DNA of 64,000 nucleotides from an uncultured Opitutales bacterium (GCA_900546565.1 URDC01000003.1:53905-117904); one strand, 5' to 3'; shown: positions 1 through 8,337, counted from the first letter of the stretch. Numbers and translations: made by a program. Notes: a model not told the origin generated them from the letters alone.

Positions 1-1083
1 TTCGGCTTCCTCCGCGCTATACGGCGTTCCGTCGGGGTTGAGAACGTCGTGAAACCACGGCGGCAAAGTCTCTTTCGTGTAGCGTTTTTCCCAAGAGTCC
101 CACGGATAAATCGTGTTCGACTTTCCCGCGACAAACCCCCAGTTTATGGCGGCTACCTTGTGCTTTTTATAAAGACCCAAGTCGGGGTTGAACGTGCTGT
201 ACGGACGCGCCATATATTCCGTGCAGAAAATCGGACGCCCGAGCTTTTCGAGGTTTTCAACACAAGCCTTCGCCCGCTTCGAATCGTAGCAGTGGAAGGA
301 AACGATGTCGGAGGAATCCAGCATAAACTGCTGCATATCGCCAAGGAAACCTTTGACAAATACGGGCATATTCATATACACGCCCGCCGTCAGAGGTTGC
401 GACGGATTGACTTCGCGCGCCCATTCGAAAGTCTTTTTGAGCAGCTCGATTACGGGCTTTACCTTGTCGGTTTCGCTGCCGAATTTGTCGCCCTGCAACT
501 GGGCGGGTTCGTTGAACAAGTCCCAAGCCACAACGCGGTCGTCGTTGCCGTAGCGGCGCAGGGTGTCCTTAATGTATTTTTCCAGAATGCCCCACTGGGT
601 TTTATCGAAAAGCCTTATGCGGGCGGGCGACTGCAACCAACCCGAATTGTGCACAAACTGGCGCGGCGCGGGCTGCTTGCCGAGGTTGGCAATCGGATTC
701 CAGCACGAATCGAAGAACACGAAAAGAATTTTTATGTCGTGCTTTTGGGCGATTTCCAAAAATTTGTCGACGCGTGAATAAAAGCCCTCGGGGTCCTGCT
801 CCCAAACGAGGTCGTGCAAATAAACTCGCATAATATTGAAGCCCAAGTCGTGCGCCCAGCCCAATTCCTGATCGATTTGCTTCGGGTTGAAAGTTTCCGC
901 GCTCCACATCTCGATTTGGTTGATTGCGTCGCGGTTGATGTAGTTGCAACCCGCAAAAAACGGCTGCTCGGCATACCACTGGTTCGCCTTTTCCGCCGAC
1001 CAACGCTGCGCCGCATTCGCGCCGAAAGCGACTGCGGCAAACGCCGCAAACAGCGCGATTTTTTTAAGTAACGTTATTTTCAT
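1..1083 (-). CDS. GH5-like secreted glycosidase, 3' end cut by window
   Basis: Reading frame on the minus strand starts at 1083 and stays open to base 1, giving at least 361 residues with the C-terminus outside the window. Residues 1-25 form a signal peptide (basic MKITLLKK, hydrophobic core, ANAA). The rest fits a GH5-type TIM barrel: a DLFNEP motif carries the likely acid/base Glu192, and FCTEYMAR carries the likely nucleophile Glu289. A strong ribosome site (AGAGGAAAGAG) precedes the ATG. Family assignment rests on these motifs. Substrate cannot be read from the sequence; beta-glucan, mannan or xylan are all possible. Confidence 0.75.
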   Translation of the reverse strand, partial: MKITLLKKIALFAAFAAVAFGANAAQRWSAEKANQWYAEQPFFAGCNYINRDAINQIEMWSAETFNPKQIDQELGWAHDLGFNIMRVYLHDLVWEQDPEGFYSRVDKFLEIAQKHDIKILFVFFDSCWNPIANLGKQPAPRQFVHNSGWLQSPARIRLFDKTQWGILEKYIKDTLRRYGNDDRVVAWDLFNEPAQLQGDKFGSETDKVKPVIELLKKTFEWAREVNPSQPLTAGVYMNMPVFVKGFLGDMQQFMLDSSDIVSFHCYDSKRAKACVENLEKLGRPIFCTEYMARPYSTFNPDLGLYKKHKVAAINWGFVAGKSNTIYPWDSWEKRYTKETLPPWFHDVLNPDGTPYSAEEAE

Positions 1084-1170
1084 AGAATAACTCTTTCCTC
1101 TTAAAGTTGAACATTGTTGCGAGGCTTGCGATGCTAAACGCACATCGGCGCGAGTCAATTCCTAAAAAGC

Positions 1171-1205
1171 AAAAAAACGCGGAAAGAGCAGCCGCCCCTT
1201 CCGCG
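1171..1205 (-). terminator. Rho-independent terminator after flavodoxin
   Basis: On the minus strand an inverted repeat (CGCGGAAG / CTTTCCGCG, 1178-1205) is followed by seven T (1171-1177). It lies just downstream of the flavodoxin stop codon and closes the dehydrogenase operon. Confidence 0.8.
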
Positions 1206-1234
1206 CAAAAATCGAATTGAACCACAGGCGCGGA

Positions 1235-1849
1235 CTAAATCGCCCCCTGCTGGCGCAGCCAATTTTCGACAGTCTTTTCTGATTTTTTCACCGAGCCGCC
1301 GCGTATGGGCAACGCCGTCAAAACCTTTGAATCGCGACAGATTTTCCTTATGTCGTCGACGGCACGTCCCATCGCGCTGCCTTCATGCGTCATAAACGGC
1401 GCAATCGAAATCCCCGAAAAATCGTTCTCCGACAGGAAAGTCCTAATCGGCGATGAAATCGTGCCCCACCAATTCGGCGAGCCCACAAATACAACTCCGT
1501 AGTCCTTCAAATTCGAAATCTTCGTTTTGATTGCGGGCTTGTATTGCGCATAGACCTCCTTTTTTGCGATGTCCATCGTCCGCGAATACGACTTCGGATA
1601 CGCCTTTTCGGGCACGACTTCCAGCACGTCAGCCCCCGTAAGTTTAGCGATAAAATCCGCCATGCAGCGCGTGTTGCCGCTCCACGAATAATATACTACA
1701 AGCATTTTTTTACCGTTCATTTTTGCTCCTTTCGACGAATTTTTCGGGACGGCGGCAACCGGGGCTGCCCGCGCCGCCTCCATAACTTCCGCCCCCGCGC
1801 CAAAGAAAATCGACGCAGAGATCGCCTTGATAAAATCGCTTCTTTTCAT
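1235..1849 (-). CDS. Flavodoxin family protein with export-like N-terminus
   Basis: 204 residues. The FMN phosphate loop SWSGNT is at residues 55-60 and a flavin-stacking tryptophan region GSPNWWG at about 123-129, as in the Flavodoxin_4 family. The first 30 residues resemble a Tat signal, but the twin arginine is Lys-Arg (MKRSDFIK), so export is uncertain. An internal Met44 would give a cytoplasmic form. It is the third gene of an operon behind the DUF4405 protein and the iron alcohol dehydrogenase, 12 bases after the latter. Inferred role: electron carrier or quinone/aldehyde reductase in a reactive-carbonyl response. Confidence 0.85.
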   Translation of the reverse strand: MKRSDFIKAISASIFFGAGAEVMEAARAAPVAAVPKNSSKGAKMNGKKMLVVYYSWSGNTRCMADFIAKLTGADVLEVVPEKAYPKSYSRTMDIAKKEVYAQYKPAIKTKISNLKDYGVVFVGSPNWWGTISSPIRTFLSENDFSGISIAPFMTHEGSAMGRAVDDIRKICRDSKVLTALPIRGGSVKKSEKTVENWLRQQGAI

Positions 1850-1861
1850 AATATTTTCGGA

Positions 1862-3034
1862 TTATTTGTATGATTTTTTGTAGATTTCGGTGCAGTCGGC
1901 AACCGATAAATCCACCCTGTCGTCCGCGAACAAAAAGCCCATCGCCGATTTCGCGTTTTCGGCGAATTTCACGAACTCGTTGGGAGTAATTCCGTAGTCG
2001 GACATTTTAAGCCCGTCGACGCCGCAGTCGTGTTGCAACTTCGCCAATGCCGCCAGAAAATCTTCGGGCTTGTCGGCGTTCTCCATACCCATAACCCGCG
2101 CCATTTTCACGAAACGCTCGGGACACGCCCCACGCTCAATCCACGCGCCGAAATACGCCAGACTTATCATAATAAGCCCCGCTCCGTGAGGCAGATTCTG
2201 GTGGAACGCGCTCAGAGCGTGTTCGAGCGAGTGCTCGCTCGTGCAGGAACCCACGGACATCACCATACCCGAAAGCGAATTGCCGAACGAAACGTGCTCG
2301 CGCGCCTCCAAGTCCGCGCCGTCGGCGACAGCCCGCGCCAAATAGCGCGAGATGTTTTCGATTGCCCCGAGCGCGTACAAGTCGCACATCGGGTTTGCCT
2401 GCGCCGAAACATAGCCCTCGACACTGTGGAAAAGCGCGTCGAAGCCCTGATACGCCGTATAGCGCGGCGGGACGGATAGCGTAAGCTCGGGGTCGACAAT
2501 CGAAAGCGTCGGGAAGAGCGATTCGCCGAAAACCGCGGTTTTCTCGTGCGTTTCGGGGTTGGTGATAACGCCGCCCGCGTCGAGCTCCGAGCCCGTGCCC
2601 GCGGTCGTCGAAATCGCCACAAGCTTCAACGCGGGGTTTGCGAACGGCTTTTTTCCGCCCGTGCCGAAGAGGATGTAGTCCCACAAATCGCCGTCGTTTA
2701 CCGCCATTGCGGCGATTGCCTTTGCCGCGTCCATGACGCTGCCGCCGCCGAGGGCTATTACGAAGTCGCACTTGTTTTCACGCGCGAGCTTCGCCCCCGC
2801 CATAACCGTCGATTTGAGCGGGTTAGCCTCGACCGAATCGAACAAAACGTGCTCGACGCCCATTCTGTCGAGCTGCGCTTCAAGCTTTTGCAAATAGCCG
2901 TTGGCGCGCGTCGACTTACCGTTCGAAATCACCACGAGCGCGCGCCGCCCCGGCATTTTTTCGTTTTCGAGCTTTCCGAAAACGCCGCTTCCGAAAACGA
3001 ATTTGGCGGGAATATGATTAACAAAACCCTTCAT
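1862..3034 (-). CDS. Iron-containing alcohol dehydrogenase (YqhD/BdhA-like)
   Basis: 390 residues, usual length for group III Fe-ADHs, which reduce aldehydes with NAD(P)H. GGGS at 97-100 binds the dinucleotide pyrophosphate. Asp199 and His203 (GFDALFHSVEGY), then His268 and His283 (LPHG), fit the four metal ligands. The start lies one base after the DUF4405 gene stop, so the two are co-transcribed. An AraC-type regulator is encoded divergently, the same arrangement as E. coli yqhC-yqhD, where YqhD detoxifies short aldehydes. The match to YqhD is by context and length, so no symbol is given. Confidence 0.88.
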   Translation of the reverse strand: MKGFVNHIPAKFVFGSGVFGKLENEKMPGRRALVVISNGKSTRANGYLQKLEAQLDRMGVEHVLFDSVEANPLKSTVMAGAKLARENKCDFVIALGGGSVMDAAKAIAAMAVNDGDLWDYILFGTGGKKPFANPALKLVAISTTAGTGSELDAGGVITNPETHEKTAVFGESLFPTLSIVDPELTLSVPPRYTAYQGFDALFHSVEGYVSAQANPMCDLYALGAIENISRYLARAVADGADLEAREHVSFGNSLSGMVMSVGSCTSEHSLEHALSAFHQNLPHGAGLIMISLAYFGAWIERGACPERFVKMARVMGMENADKPEDFLAALAKLQHDCGVDGLKMSDYGITPNEFVKFAENAKSAMGFLFADDRVDLSVADCTEIYKKSYK

Positions 3035-3035
3035 T

Positions 3036-3731
3036 TTAGTTCCTTTTGTTGATGTTTGTTTTTGATGAAATTAAACGCCACGACGCCCAGTCCGACGCCG
3101 CTATTATTAGACACACTATCGCAAAAATTTCCGCGAACAAAAGCGTCGCGGCGAATCTTCCGTCGATAAAGTCGAACGAACTCGCCCCCGAAAGCTTCCC
3201 GAACATATCGCGCTCAAACCACGCCCACACCCCGAACGCCGCCCACGCCCACAAAGCAGCCTTCAACACCCGACGCCCCGACGCCGAACCTCCGCAAATA
3301 CGCGCTGCAATTCCGCGCCAGTGCAGCCCCAAATGAACCGACGAAAGCACAAAAAGCCAGTATGCGCAAAACGTGTGGAATTGGCGCAACGCCATACCGT
3401 CGAAAACTTCGCCCAAGCCCGCAAACGCGAAAACCTCGCGCGACAAACACACGCCCGAAGCGAAAACTCCGAGAGTAAATGCACACAACGCTACATTCAC
3501 AAGAGTTGAAATCGACCGCAAAAATCCGTACCTCCCGCGCAGACAGGCACCGAACCAGCGTCGGTTAAACAATATGTGCACAAGCGTAAATCCGAACACC
3601 GCCGTCCCGAAATATTCGTGCGCCGCACCGTCCAAAACGCGGTAGGCAGCCGCGGCAAAAACGGCTGAAAACAGCACGGCGTCCGCAGCTGCGCGGATTG
3701 TCGATATGCGTATGCGCGACGAACGTTTCAT
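3036..3731 (-). CDS. DUF4405 membrane protein, putative cytochrome b fold
   Basis: 231 residues with about five hydrophobic segments. Two carry histidines typical of DUF4405 proteins (FTLVHILF near residue 50 and LSSVHLGLHW near 130), which could bind haem. First gene of an operon with the Fe-ADH and flavodoxin. Its promoter region carries two direct TAGGC boxes also found before the CMD-cupin gene. The predicted promoter leaves a leader of only about six bases. Role inferred: membrane electron transfer linked to flavodoxin or dehydrogenase. No reaction is established. Confidence 0.7.
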   Translation of the reverse strand: MKRSSRIRISTIRAAADAVLFSAVFAAAAYRVLDGAAHEYFGTAVFGFTLVHILFNRRWFGACLRGRYGFLRSISTLVNVALCAFTLGVFASGVCLSREVFAFAGLGEVFDGMALRQFHTFCAYWLFVLSSVHLGLHWRGIAARICGGSASGRRVLKAALWAWAAFGVWAWFERDMFGKLSGASSFDFIDGRFAATLLFAEIFAIVCLIIAASDWASWRLISSKTNINKRN

Positions 3732-3743
3732 AATGCGTCCGCA

Positions 3744-3809
3744 ATACTACCACTGCGGCGCAAAAATGTAAACACACACAACTACCAAAAACCTGCCTAA
3801 TCCTGCCTA
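3744..3809 (-). promoter_or_regulatory. Promoter and TAGGC operator of the dehydrogenase operon
   Basis: On the minus strand: two direct TAGGC boxes (3805-3809 and 3795-3799, period 10), 22 bases, TTTACA (-35, 3767-3772), 17 bases, TAGTAT (-10, 3744-3749). The same boxes, orientation and -35 recur before the CMD-cupin gene, but with 11 bases between box and -35, that is one helical turn less. Confidence 0.6.
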
Positions 3810-3867
3810 TTAAAACATTGACAAAAAATTAAAAAATTCTACAAAAACCGAAAAATCCTAACGACAT

Positions 3868-4746
3868 ATGAATATAAAGGAACTCAACGCCCAATTAAAG
3901 AGGGAGACACTAAAACACCTCCCCTCCGCTGGATTCATTTCAACCGGAATCGAAGGGTTGCACCTGAACCGCACCGACAAGTCGGCGTGCTCGCAAAAAT
4001 GCTTCTATTCTCCGAAAATCATCTTGATGATACAGGGGCGCAAACATGCAATCACGGGAACGACCACAATTGAGTACCGCGAAAACCAGTATCTTGTTTC
4101 GGGTGTCGACGTCCCGGGAACAAGCTACATAGCCGACGCCAGCCCCCGAAAACCGCTGATAACGGTTTCGCTCGACTTGGACACCGATTTGATTTCGCAA
4201 ATGATTGCCGAAATGCCGCTCGAAAAACTCGGCGGACACGGACTCCACTACGGACTCGCGGTAGCCGACGCCGACGCAGGGCTTATGGAGGCGTTCCTGC
4301 GCCTTATAAAACTGCTCGAACAAAAGGAACTGATTGCATACCTCGCCCCGATTACCAAACGCGAAATCTACTCGCGCATTCTGATAGGCCCTCTCGGCCG
4401 CCACCTGCGCGAATTCTGCACGCTCGGCACGCAGGGCAACCAGATTATGCGCGCCGTAAACTGGCTGAAATCGAACTTCAAAAAACCGATTCGCATAGAC
4501 GAGCTCGCCAAATTTACGCACATGGCACCCACCACATTCCACAGGTATTTCAAGAAGGCGACTTCCGTGAGCCCCATTCAATACCAGAAAAACCTGCGCC
4601 TTCACGAGGCTCGGCGGCTTATGATTTCCGAAAGCGCGACCGTAGCCGAAGCCGCATACGCAGTGGGCTACGAAAGTCCCACACAGTTCAGCCGCGAATA
4701 CAAACGCAACTTCGGCGAAGCCCCCAAACGCGACATTTCATTATAG
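3868..4746 (+). CDS. AraC-family regulator (YqhC-like)
   Basis: 292 residues. The N-terminal 190 residues match the AraC N-terminal sensing domain of PF06719 type (stretch around GVDVPGTSYIADASP). The C-terminal 100 residues hold two helix-turn-helix units (IRIDELAKFTHMAPTTFHR and AVGYESPTQFSREYKRNFG). It is divergent from the ADH operon and upstream of the CMD-cupin gene, so it probably activates both through the shared TAGGC direct repeats. YqhC of E. coli belongs to the same subfamily and activates yqhD. The inducer is not identifiable; reactive aldehydes are likely by analogy. Confidence 0.85.
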   Translation: MNIKELNAQLKRETLKHLPSAGFISTGIEGLHLNRTDKSACSQKCFYSPKIILMIQGRKHAITGTTTIEYRENQYLVSGVDVPGTSYIADASPRKPLITVSLDLDTDLISQMIAEMPLEKLGGHGLHYGLAVADADAGLMEAFLRLIKLLEQKELIAYLAPITKREIYSRILIGPLGRHLREFCTLGTQGNQIMRAVNWLKSNFKKPIRIDELAKFTHMAPTTFHRYFKKATSVSPIQYQKNLRLHEARRLMISESATVAEAAYAVGYESPTQFSREYKRNFGEAPKRDISL

Positions 4747-4751
4747 CCAAA

Positions 4752-4829
4752 GCCTAAAAACTTTCGGGCAGTTTTAGGCAGATTTTAGGCGCGAACGTAT
4801 ATTTACATTCGCGCCCCGCGCGGTATAAT
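4752..4829 (+). promoter_or_regulatory. Promoter and TAGGC operator of the CMD-cupin gene
   Basis: Two direct TAGGC boxes (4775-4779, 4786-4790; period 11) with an inverted GCCTA box at 4753-4757 lie 11 bases upstream of TTTACA (-35, 4802-4807), a 16-base spacer and a perfect TATAAT (-10, 4824-4829). A perfect 8-base inverted repeat GGCGCGAA / TTCGCGCC (4788-4795, 4808-4815) brackets the -35. AAGGAGG precedes the start codon. Confidence 0.65.
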
Positions 4830-4859
4830 TTCGAAAAACAAAATCGAAGGAGGCAAAAA

Positions 4860-5978
4860 ATGAAAGACATACTCAAAAAAACTACCGCCGCCACAGTTGC
4901 AATGCTCGCATTCAACGCCGCAGACGCGAATGCGGGAATTTTGACGCCACAAGACTTCAATTTGGCGCGAGCTTCGGCGTGCGCGGCAATCGGCTACCGG
5001 TCGGGACTTGAACGCGCCCTCGAAGACAGCCTCAACGCGGGTGTCTCTCCCGCCGAACTGCGCGAAATTCTCGTCCAAGTATACGCCTATTGCGGATTCC
5101 CGCGCAGCCTCAACGCGCTCGCGGCATTTATGAACGTACTTAAAGCCCGTGGCGAATACGACGCGTTTTTGAAAACGTCAGCCGAATCGCCAAAAATCGA
5201 CAGCCTGAAAGTCGGCGCACAAAACCAGACAAAACTTGTCGGGCGCGAAGTAAAAAACGAGATTTTCGAGTTCGCCCCCACAATCGACGAATACCTCAAA
5301 GCCCATCTTTTTGGGGACATCTTTTCGAACCCTGCCGCCTCTTGGCGCGACCGCGAGCTCGCCACAGTCGCAATGCTCGCAGCCCGCTACGGCGTCGAAA
5401 GGCAGCTTAACGCACACAAGGCAATCGCCAAAAACAACGGCCTAACGGACGAACAACTCGCGGAGGTCGTAAAAATCTCCGAAGCCGTAAAGCGCGAAAA
5501 ATCGGAAACCGAAAAGGCGAAACTCGCCGCCGACCCCGCGCAAATCGCGCATACAAGCCCTTTTCCTCTCGGCAGCGAAAACGCCGCCTTCGCCAAATTC
5601 TTTACGGGCAAGTCCTATGTTGCCCCACTCACAAAGAACGCAGCGCTCGGCGTTCCAATCTACAACGTCTCGTTCGAACCTGCCTGCCGCAACAACTGGC
5701 ATAGCCACACGGGCGGACAAATCCTCATCGCAGTCGGCGGTGCGGGACTCTATCAGGAAAAGGGCAAACCCGCCAGACTTCTGCACGCGGGCGACGTTGT
5801 AGAAATCGCGCCAAACGTCGTGCATTGGCACGGCGCAACACCCGATTCCAACTTCTCCCACTTGGCGGTCGAATGCAACCCGACGACAAACAAAAACACT
5901 TGGCTCGACCCCGTAGGCGACGCCGAATACACCGAGGCTGCAAAATCCGCGCGGACAAGCGTCTCCGACGAAAAATAA
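4860..5978 (+). CDS. Secreted carboxymuconolactone decarboxylase-cupin protein
   Basis: 372 residues: signal peptide 1-26, two CMD (AhpD-like) helical repeats at about 30-110 and 140-225, and a C-terminal cupin at about 265-355 with metal-binding histidines (NNWHSHTGGQ and VVHWHG). Proteins of this layout often sit beside AraC regulators, Fe-ADHs and flavodoxins, as here. Function is inferred as peroxidase-like or lactone/quinone detoxification in the periplasm. The promoter has the same box pattern as the divergent ADH operon, which suggests one regulon. A strong terminator follows at 6005-6041. Confidence 0.82.
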   Translation: MKDILKKTTAATVAMLAFNAADANAGILTPQDFNLARASACAAIGYRSGLERALEDSLNAGVSPAELREILVQVYAYCGFPRSLNALAAFMNVLKARGEYDAFLKTSAESPKIDSLKVGAQNQTKLVGREVKNEIFEFAPTIDEYLKAHLFGDIFSNPAASWRDRELATVAMLAARYGVERQLNAHKAIAKNNGLTDEQLAEVVKISEAVKREKSETEKAKLAADPAQIAHTSPFPLGSENAAFAKFFTGKSYVAPLTKNAALGVPIYNVSFEPACRNNWHSHTGGQILIAVGGAGLYQEKGKPARLLHAGDVVEIAPNVVHWHGATPDSNFSHLAVECNPTTNKNTWLDPVGDAEYTEAAKSARTSVSDEK

Positions 5979-6004
5979 TACAAAACATCATAAAGAAACA
6001 TAGC

Positions 6005-6041
6005 AAAAAATGCGGGCTACTAGTCGGAGTCCGCATTTTTT
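6005..6041 (+). terminator. Terminator after CMD-cupin gene
   Basis: AAAAAATGCGG / CCGCATTTTTT inverted repeat, 11-base stem with a 15-base loop. The A-run and T-run make it bidirectional. The rest of the 364-base gap to the porin gene (5979-6342) holds this hairpin, the porin terminator and no supportable gene. Confidence 0.85.
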
Positions 6042-6240
6042 GCGCCCGCATACGCATTTTGGCAACAAAAATTAAACGCTCCAACGGAAAAAACACCCCC
6101 AGAACTAACCTCGTAAAATCGCCCAGATGAAAAAACGCCGAGCTAAACTCCGGCCGCGTCCATAAAACACAGAACGCCCATTCCCTTCCGGTCTCACACG
6201 GCCGGACACCTGCGCGGAATGGAAAAACTCGGCATAAAAT

Positions 6241-6272
6241 AAAAAAACGGAACGCGCGGATTTCTCCGCGCG
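6241..6272 (-). terminator. Terminator after porin gene
   Basis: On the minus strand CGCGCGGA / TCCGCGCG (6253-6272) is followed by TTCCG and seven T (6241-6247). It lies about 70 bases downstream of the porin stop. Confidence 0.75.
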
Positions 6273-6342
6273 CCCGTATTTATGCAATCCACAGCGGCGT
6301 CCCTAAACGCCGCGGAATATCGTTATCGTTAGCTACCAAATA

Positions 6343-7593
6343 TTAGAAGTTGACTTCCACACGCGCACCTGCGACATAGACAGCCGATTCGTTCGCGGTG
6401 TTCGTGAAAATCTGCAAGTCGGGCTGAATCGCGATTGCGGGCGTAAGCTGGCAACGGTATGTGATTTCGAGCGCGCCTTCGTAGTGCGCATAGTCCGCGC
6501 GGGCATCGCGTTCGTTTTCGATAACCGAGTAGCCGACTGCAAACACGTCGTCGTCGCGGCCGGGAATCGGCGCAAACCAGTTGAACCCGAAGTCTGCATA
6601 GAAGTTGTTGTCCGAAGCCGCGCTGTCGGGAACAAAGCCAAAACGCGCATAGACGCCGAACGCCGCTTCGCCGTCGGCATTGTTAATCAACGCCTGCTGA
6701 ATGCCAACATAGAAAGAGTAAAAATTACGGGTGTCGATTTGGTCGAAGTTAGCCTTGCTCGGGTCGCTGTGGTAGTTGCCGCCGAACATCACGCGGCCGT
6801 CAAGCCCGCCGACTTTGTAGTTGTAGCCGAACTGATACCAGAACGCGACGGTGTCGAACGTGTTGGAGTAGTCGAAGCCGTTGTTCGAGGAAATGTCTTC
6901 GCCGACATTGCCGTTGTAGACGCCGAACGTCGCGTCAAAATTGCCCTGCGTATAGTAGACGACCAAACCGAGCGTCGCGACATTGTATTGCGAAAACAAC
7001 TGCACCGGGGCGATGTTGGGCATCGCGCCGAACGACGAGTTCAGGAACACGTCCGAGTAGTCCATACCCATAAAGTCTTCGTCGGCAGCGAGCTGGCCGA
7101 TGCGGAAACCAATGTTGCCGATTTTCGTTTCGAACTCGTTGGCATAGTAGATTTCGAACACGCGCAGCATATCGCCCGCGACAATGTTGCTGAACGAGCC
7201 TTGCGACGAATCGAAGCCTTCAAGCTCGCCCTTGTTCGTCTGCGCATAGTAGAACGCCGTTATGCCGATTCGGCCGAGACCTTCGTCCTTGCCGGCTACT
7301 TTCGACAAGTCCTGCTCCAAACCGAGCGTGAAGAGCGAGTCGAAAAACGAGTGGATATTGTTGCCGTTGGAAACGTTGTTCCACGTTTCGCCCGTCCACG
7401 AAAGCGACGGAGAAAAACCGCTCTCGGGCGCGACCTTTTCGGCCGCCGACGCCAGAAACAGGCTGTCCCTTTCGATCCATTTTTGCGGTACTTCCCCTTC
7501 CGAAGCCGGTTGGGCTTCCTGCGCAAAAGCGCACGAAGCTGATAACGTCATAGCGCCCAAAAGGACGGACAATTTTCTGTTTATGTTTTCCAT
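6343..7593 (-). CDS. OprB-family outer membrane porin
   Basis: 416 residues. A signal peptide (residues 1-24, cleavage near CAFA-QEAQ) is followed by alternating amphipathic strands and a terminal Phe (ARVEVNF), the outer-membrane assembly signal. The OprB hallmark DVFLNSSFGAMP and the following GVYNGNVGED stretch are clear. OprB proteins pass sugars, but members such as MnoP of Bradyrhizobium pass Mn2+. A GTTAG-N6-CTAAC palindrome upstream (7699-7714) is the same as that before the adjacent DtxR-family gene. Metal-dependent regulation, and possibly metal import, is therefore a serious alternative to sugar uptake. Confidence 0.85.
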   Translation of the reverse strand: MENINRKLSVLLGAMTLSASCAFAQEAQPASEGEVPQKWIERDSLFLASAAEKVAPESGFSPSLSWTGETWNNVSNGNNIHSFFDSLFTLGLEQDLSKVAGKDEGLGRIGITAFYYAQTNKGELEGFDSSQGSFSNIVAGDMLRVFEIYYANEFETKIGNIGFRIGQLAADEDFMGMDYSDVFLNSSFGAMPNIAPVQLFSQYNVATLGLVVYYTQGNFDATFGVYNGNVGEDISSNNGFDYSNTFDTVAFWYQFGYNYKVGGLDGRVMFGGNYHSDPSKANFDQIDTRNFYSFYVGIQQALINNADGEAAFGVYARFGFVPDSAASDNNFYADFGFNWFAPIPGRDDDVFAVGYSVIENERDARADYAHYEGALEITYRCQLTPAIAIQPDLQIFTNTANESAVYVAGARVEVNF

Positions 7594-7698
7594 ATTATAT
7601 ACTATTATTAGATATTTTTAGATACTTTCTGATTCCATTTGATACCGAGCAACCCGCCGCTTCGGACGGACTTGCGCACCGTAAAACGCCCCACAAAT

Positions 7699-7714
7699 GT
7701 TAGATTTACCTAAC
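7699..7714. promoter_or_regulatory. Putative DtxR-family operator upstream of porin
   Basis: GTTAG, six bases, CTAAC. The arm sequence and spacing equal those of the site at 8322-8337 upstream of the regulator gene. It lies about 105 bases before the porin start codon. Confidence 0.6.
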
Positions 7715-7741
7715 TCTCAGAACAAAAAAATATCGAAAAAA

Positions 7742-8272
7742 TCAACCCGCCATATCGCCTTTCTCCGAAAACAACACTTTCGAGCCGACCGAAATCCGCG
7801 CCACGGGCTTGCCGCGCTTTTTCGCGCCGCAACGGCAAATTTCGCCACATTCGCACTTGACGCCGCCGGTTGCGGAACCGAACAAATGGCGGTGTGCGTG
7901 CAAATAGTCGGCAAGCTTGCGCGCAATGTCCGCGCCTATGGCGTGCTCGATTTTACAGGCCGATTCGTCGGCCTCGTCAAAGGAAACACCCAAGTGCTGC
8001 GTTAAAAATTCGACAAGAAGCGTGTGCTTGCCCAGCGTCGCCGACGCAACCTTCGCCCCCTTCTGAGTGAGCGAAACGCGCCCGTAGCTCTTGTAGGATA
8101 CCAGCCCCATGTCGCACAATTCGCGCATCGCAACCGATACCGTCGCCTTCGAGACCATACGGGCTTTTGCAATGTCGGCCGATTTAACCACCGAGCCGTC
8201 TTTCGAAAGCAAAAGAATTGTTTCGAGGAAATCCTCCTTCTTGCGGCCTAAACTTTTCACACAGTCCTGCAT
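7742..8272 (-). CDS. DtxR/MntR-family metalloregulator
   Basis: 176 residues from the ATG at 8272; an upstream TTG at 8317 would add a hydrophobic stretch unlike the family. Winged helix at about 10-75. Metal-site residues by alignment: Asp14, Glu17, His83, Cys106, Glu109, His110. Asp14 is MntR-like and Cys106 is DtxR/IdeR-like, so Fe versus Mn cannot be told. The C-terminus has an extra cysteine cluster (residues 140-148, CECGEICRC) before an FeoA/SH3-like segment. It likely represses itself and the porin when metal is plentiful, through the shared palindrome. Confidence 0.85.
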   Translation of the reverse strand: MQDCVKSLGRKKEDFLETILLLSKDGSVVKSADIAKARMVSKATVSVAMRELCDMGLVSYKSYGRVSLTQKGAKVASATLGKHTLLVEFLTQHLGVSFDEADESACKIEHAIGADIARKLADYLHAHRHLFGSATGGVKCECGEICRCGAKKRGKPVARISVGSKVLFSEKGDMAG

Positions 8273-8321
8273 TTTCAGGAGATAAAAAAGCGGAAGAAAA
8301 AAAACGAAGTCAAGCAAAAAT

Positions 8322-8337
8322 GTTAGCCAACCCTAAC
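8322..8337. promoter_or_regulatory. Putative DtxR-family operator upstream of its own gene
   Basis: GTTAG, six bases (CCAACC), CTAAC. It resembles known DtxR/MntR operators (TTAGG...CCTAA) and matches the 7699-7714 site in arms and spacing. It is 50 bases upstream of the regulator ATG. Confidence 0.6.

Noticed and set aside
4752..4779. Hairpin after the AraC gene as a terminator
   Set aside because: No T-run follows the stem, and the arms are made of the TAGGC boxes that recur at the divergent promoter. An operator explains it better.
6484..7542. Long plus-strand open frame (352 codons)
   Set aside because: It lies antisense to the OprB-family porin, which has a signal peptide, porin motifs and terminal Phe. 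The antisense product is Arg/Val-rich and looks like a composition shadow.
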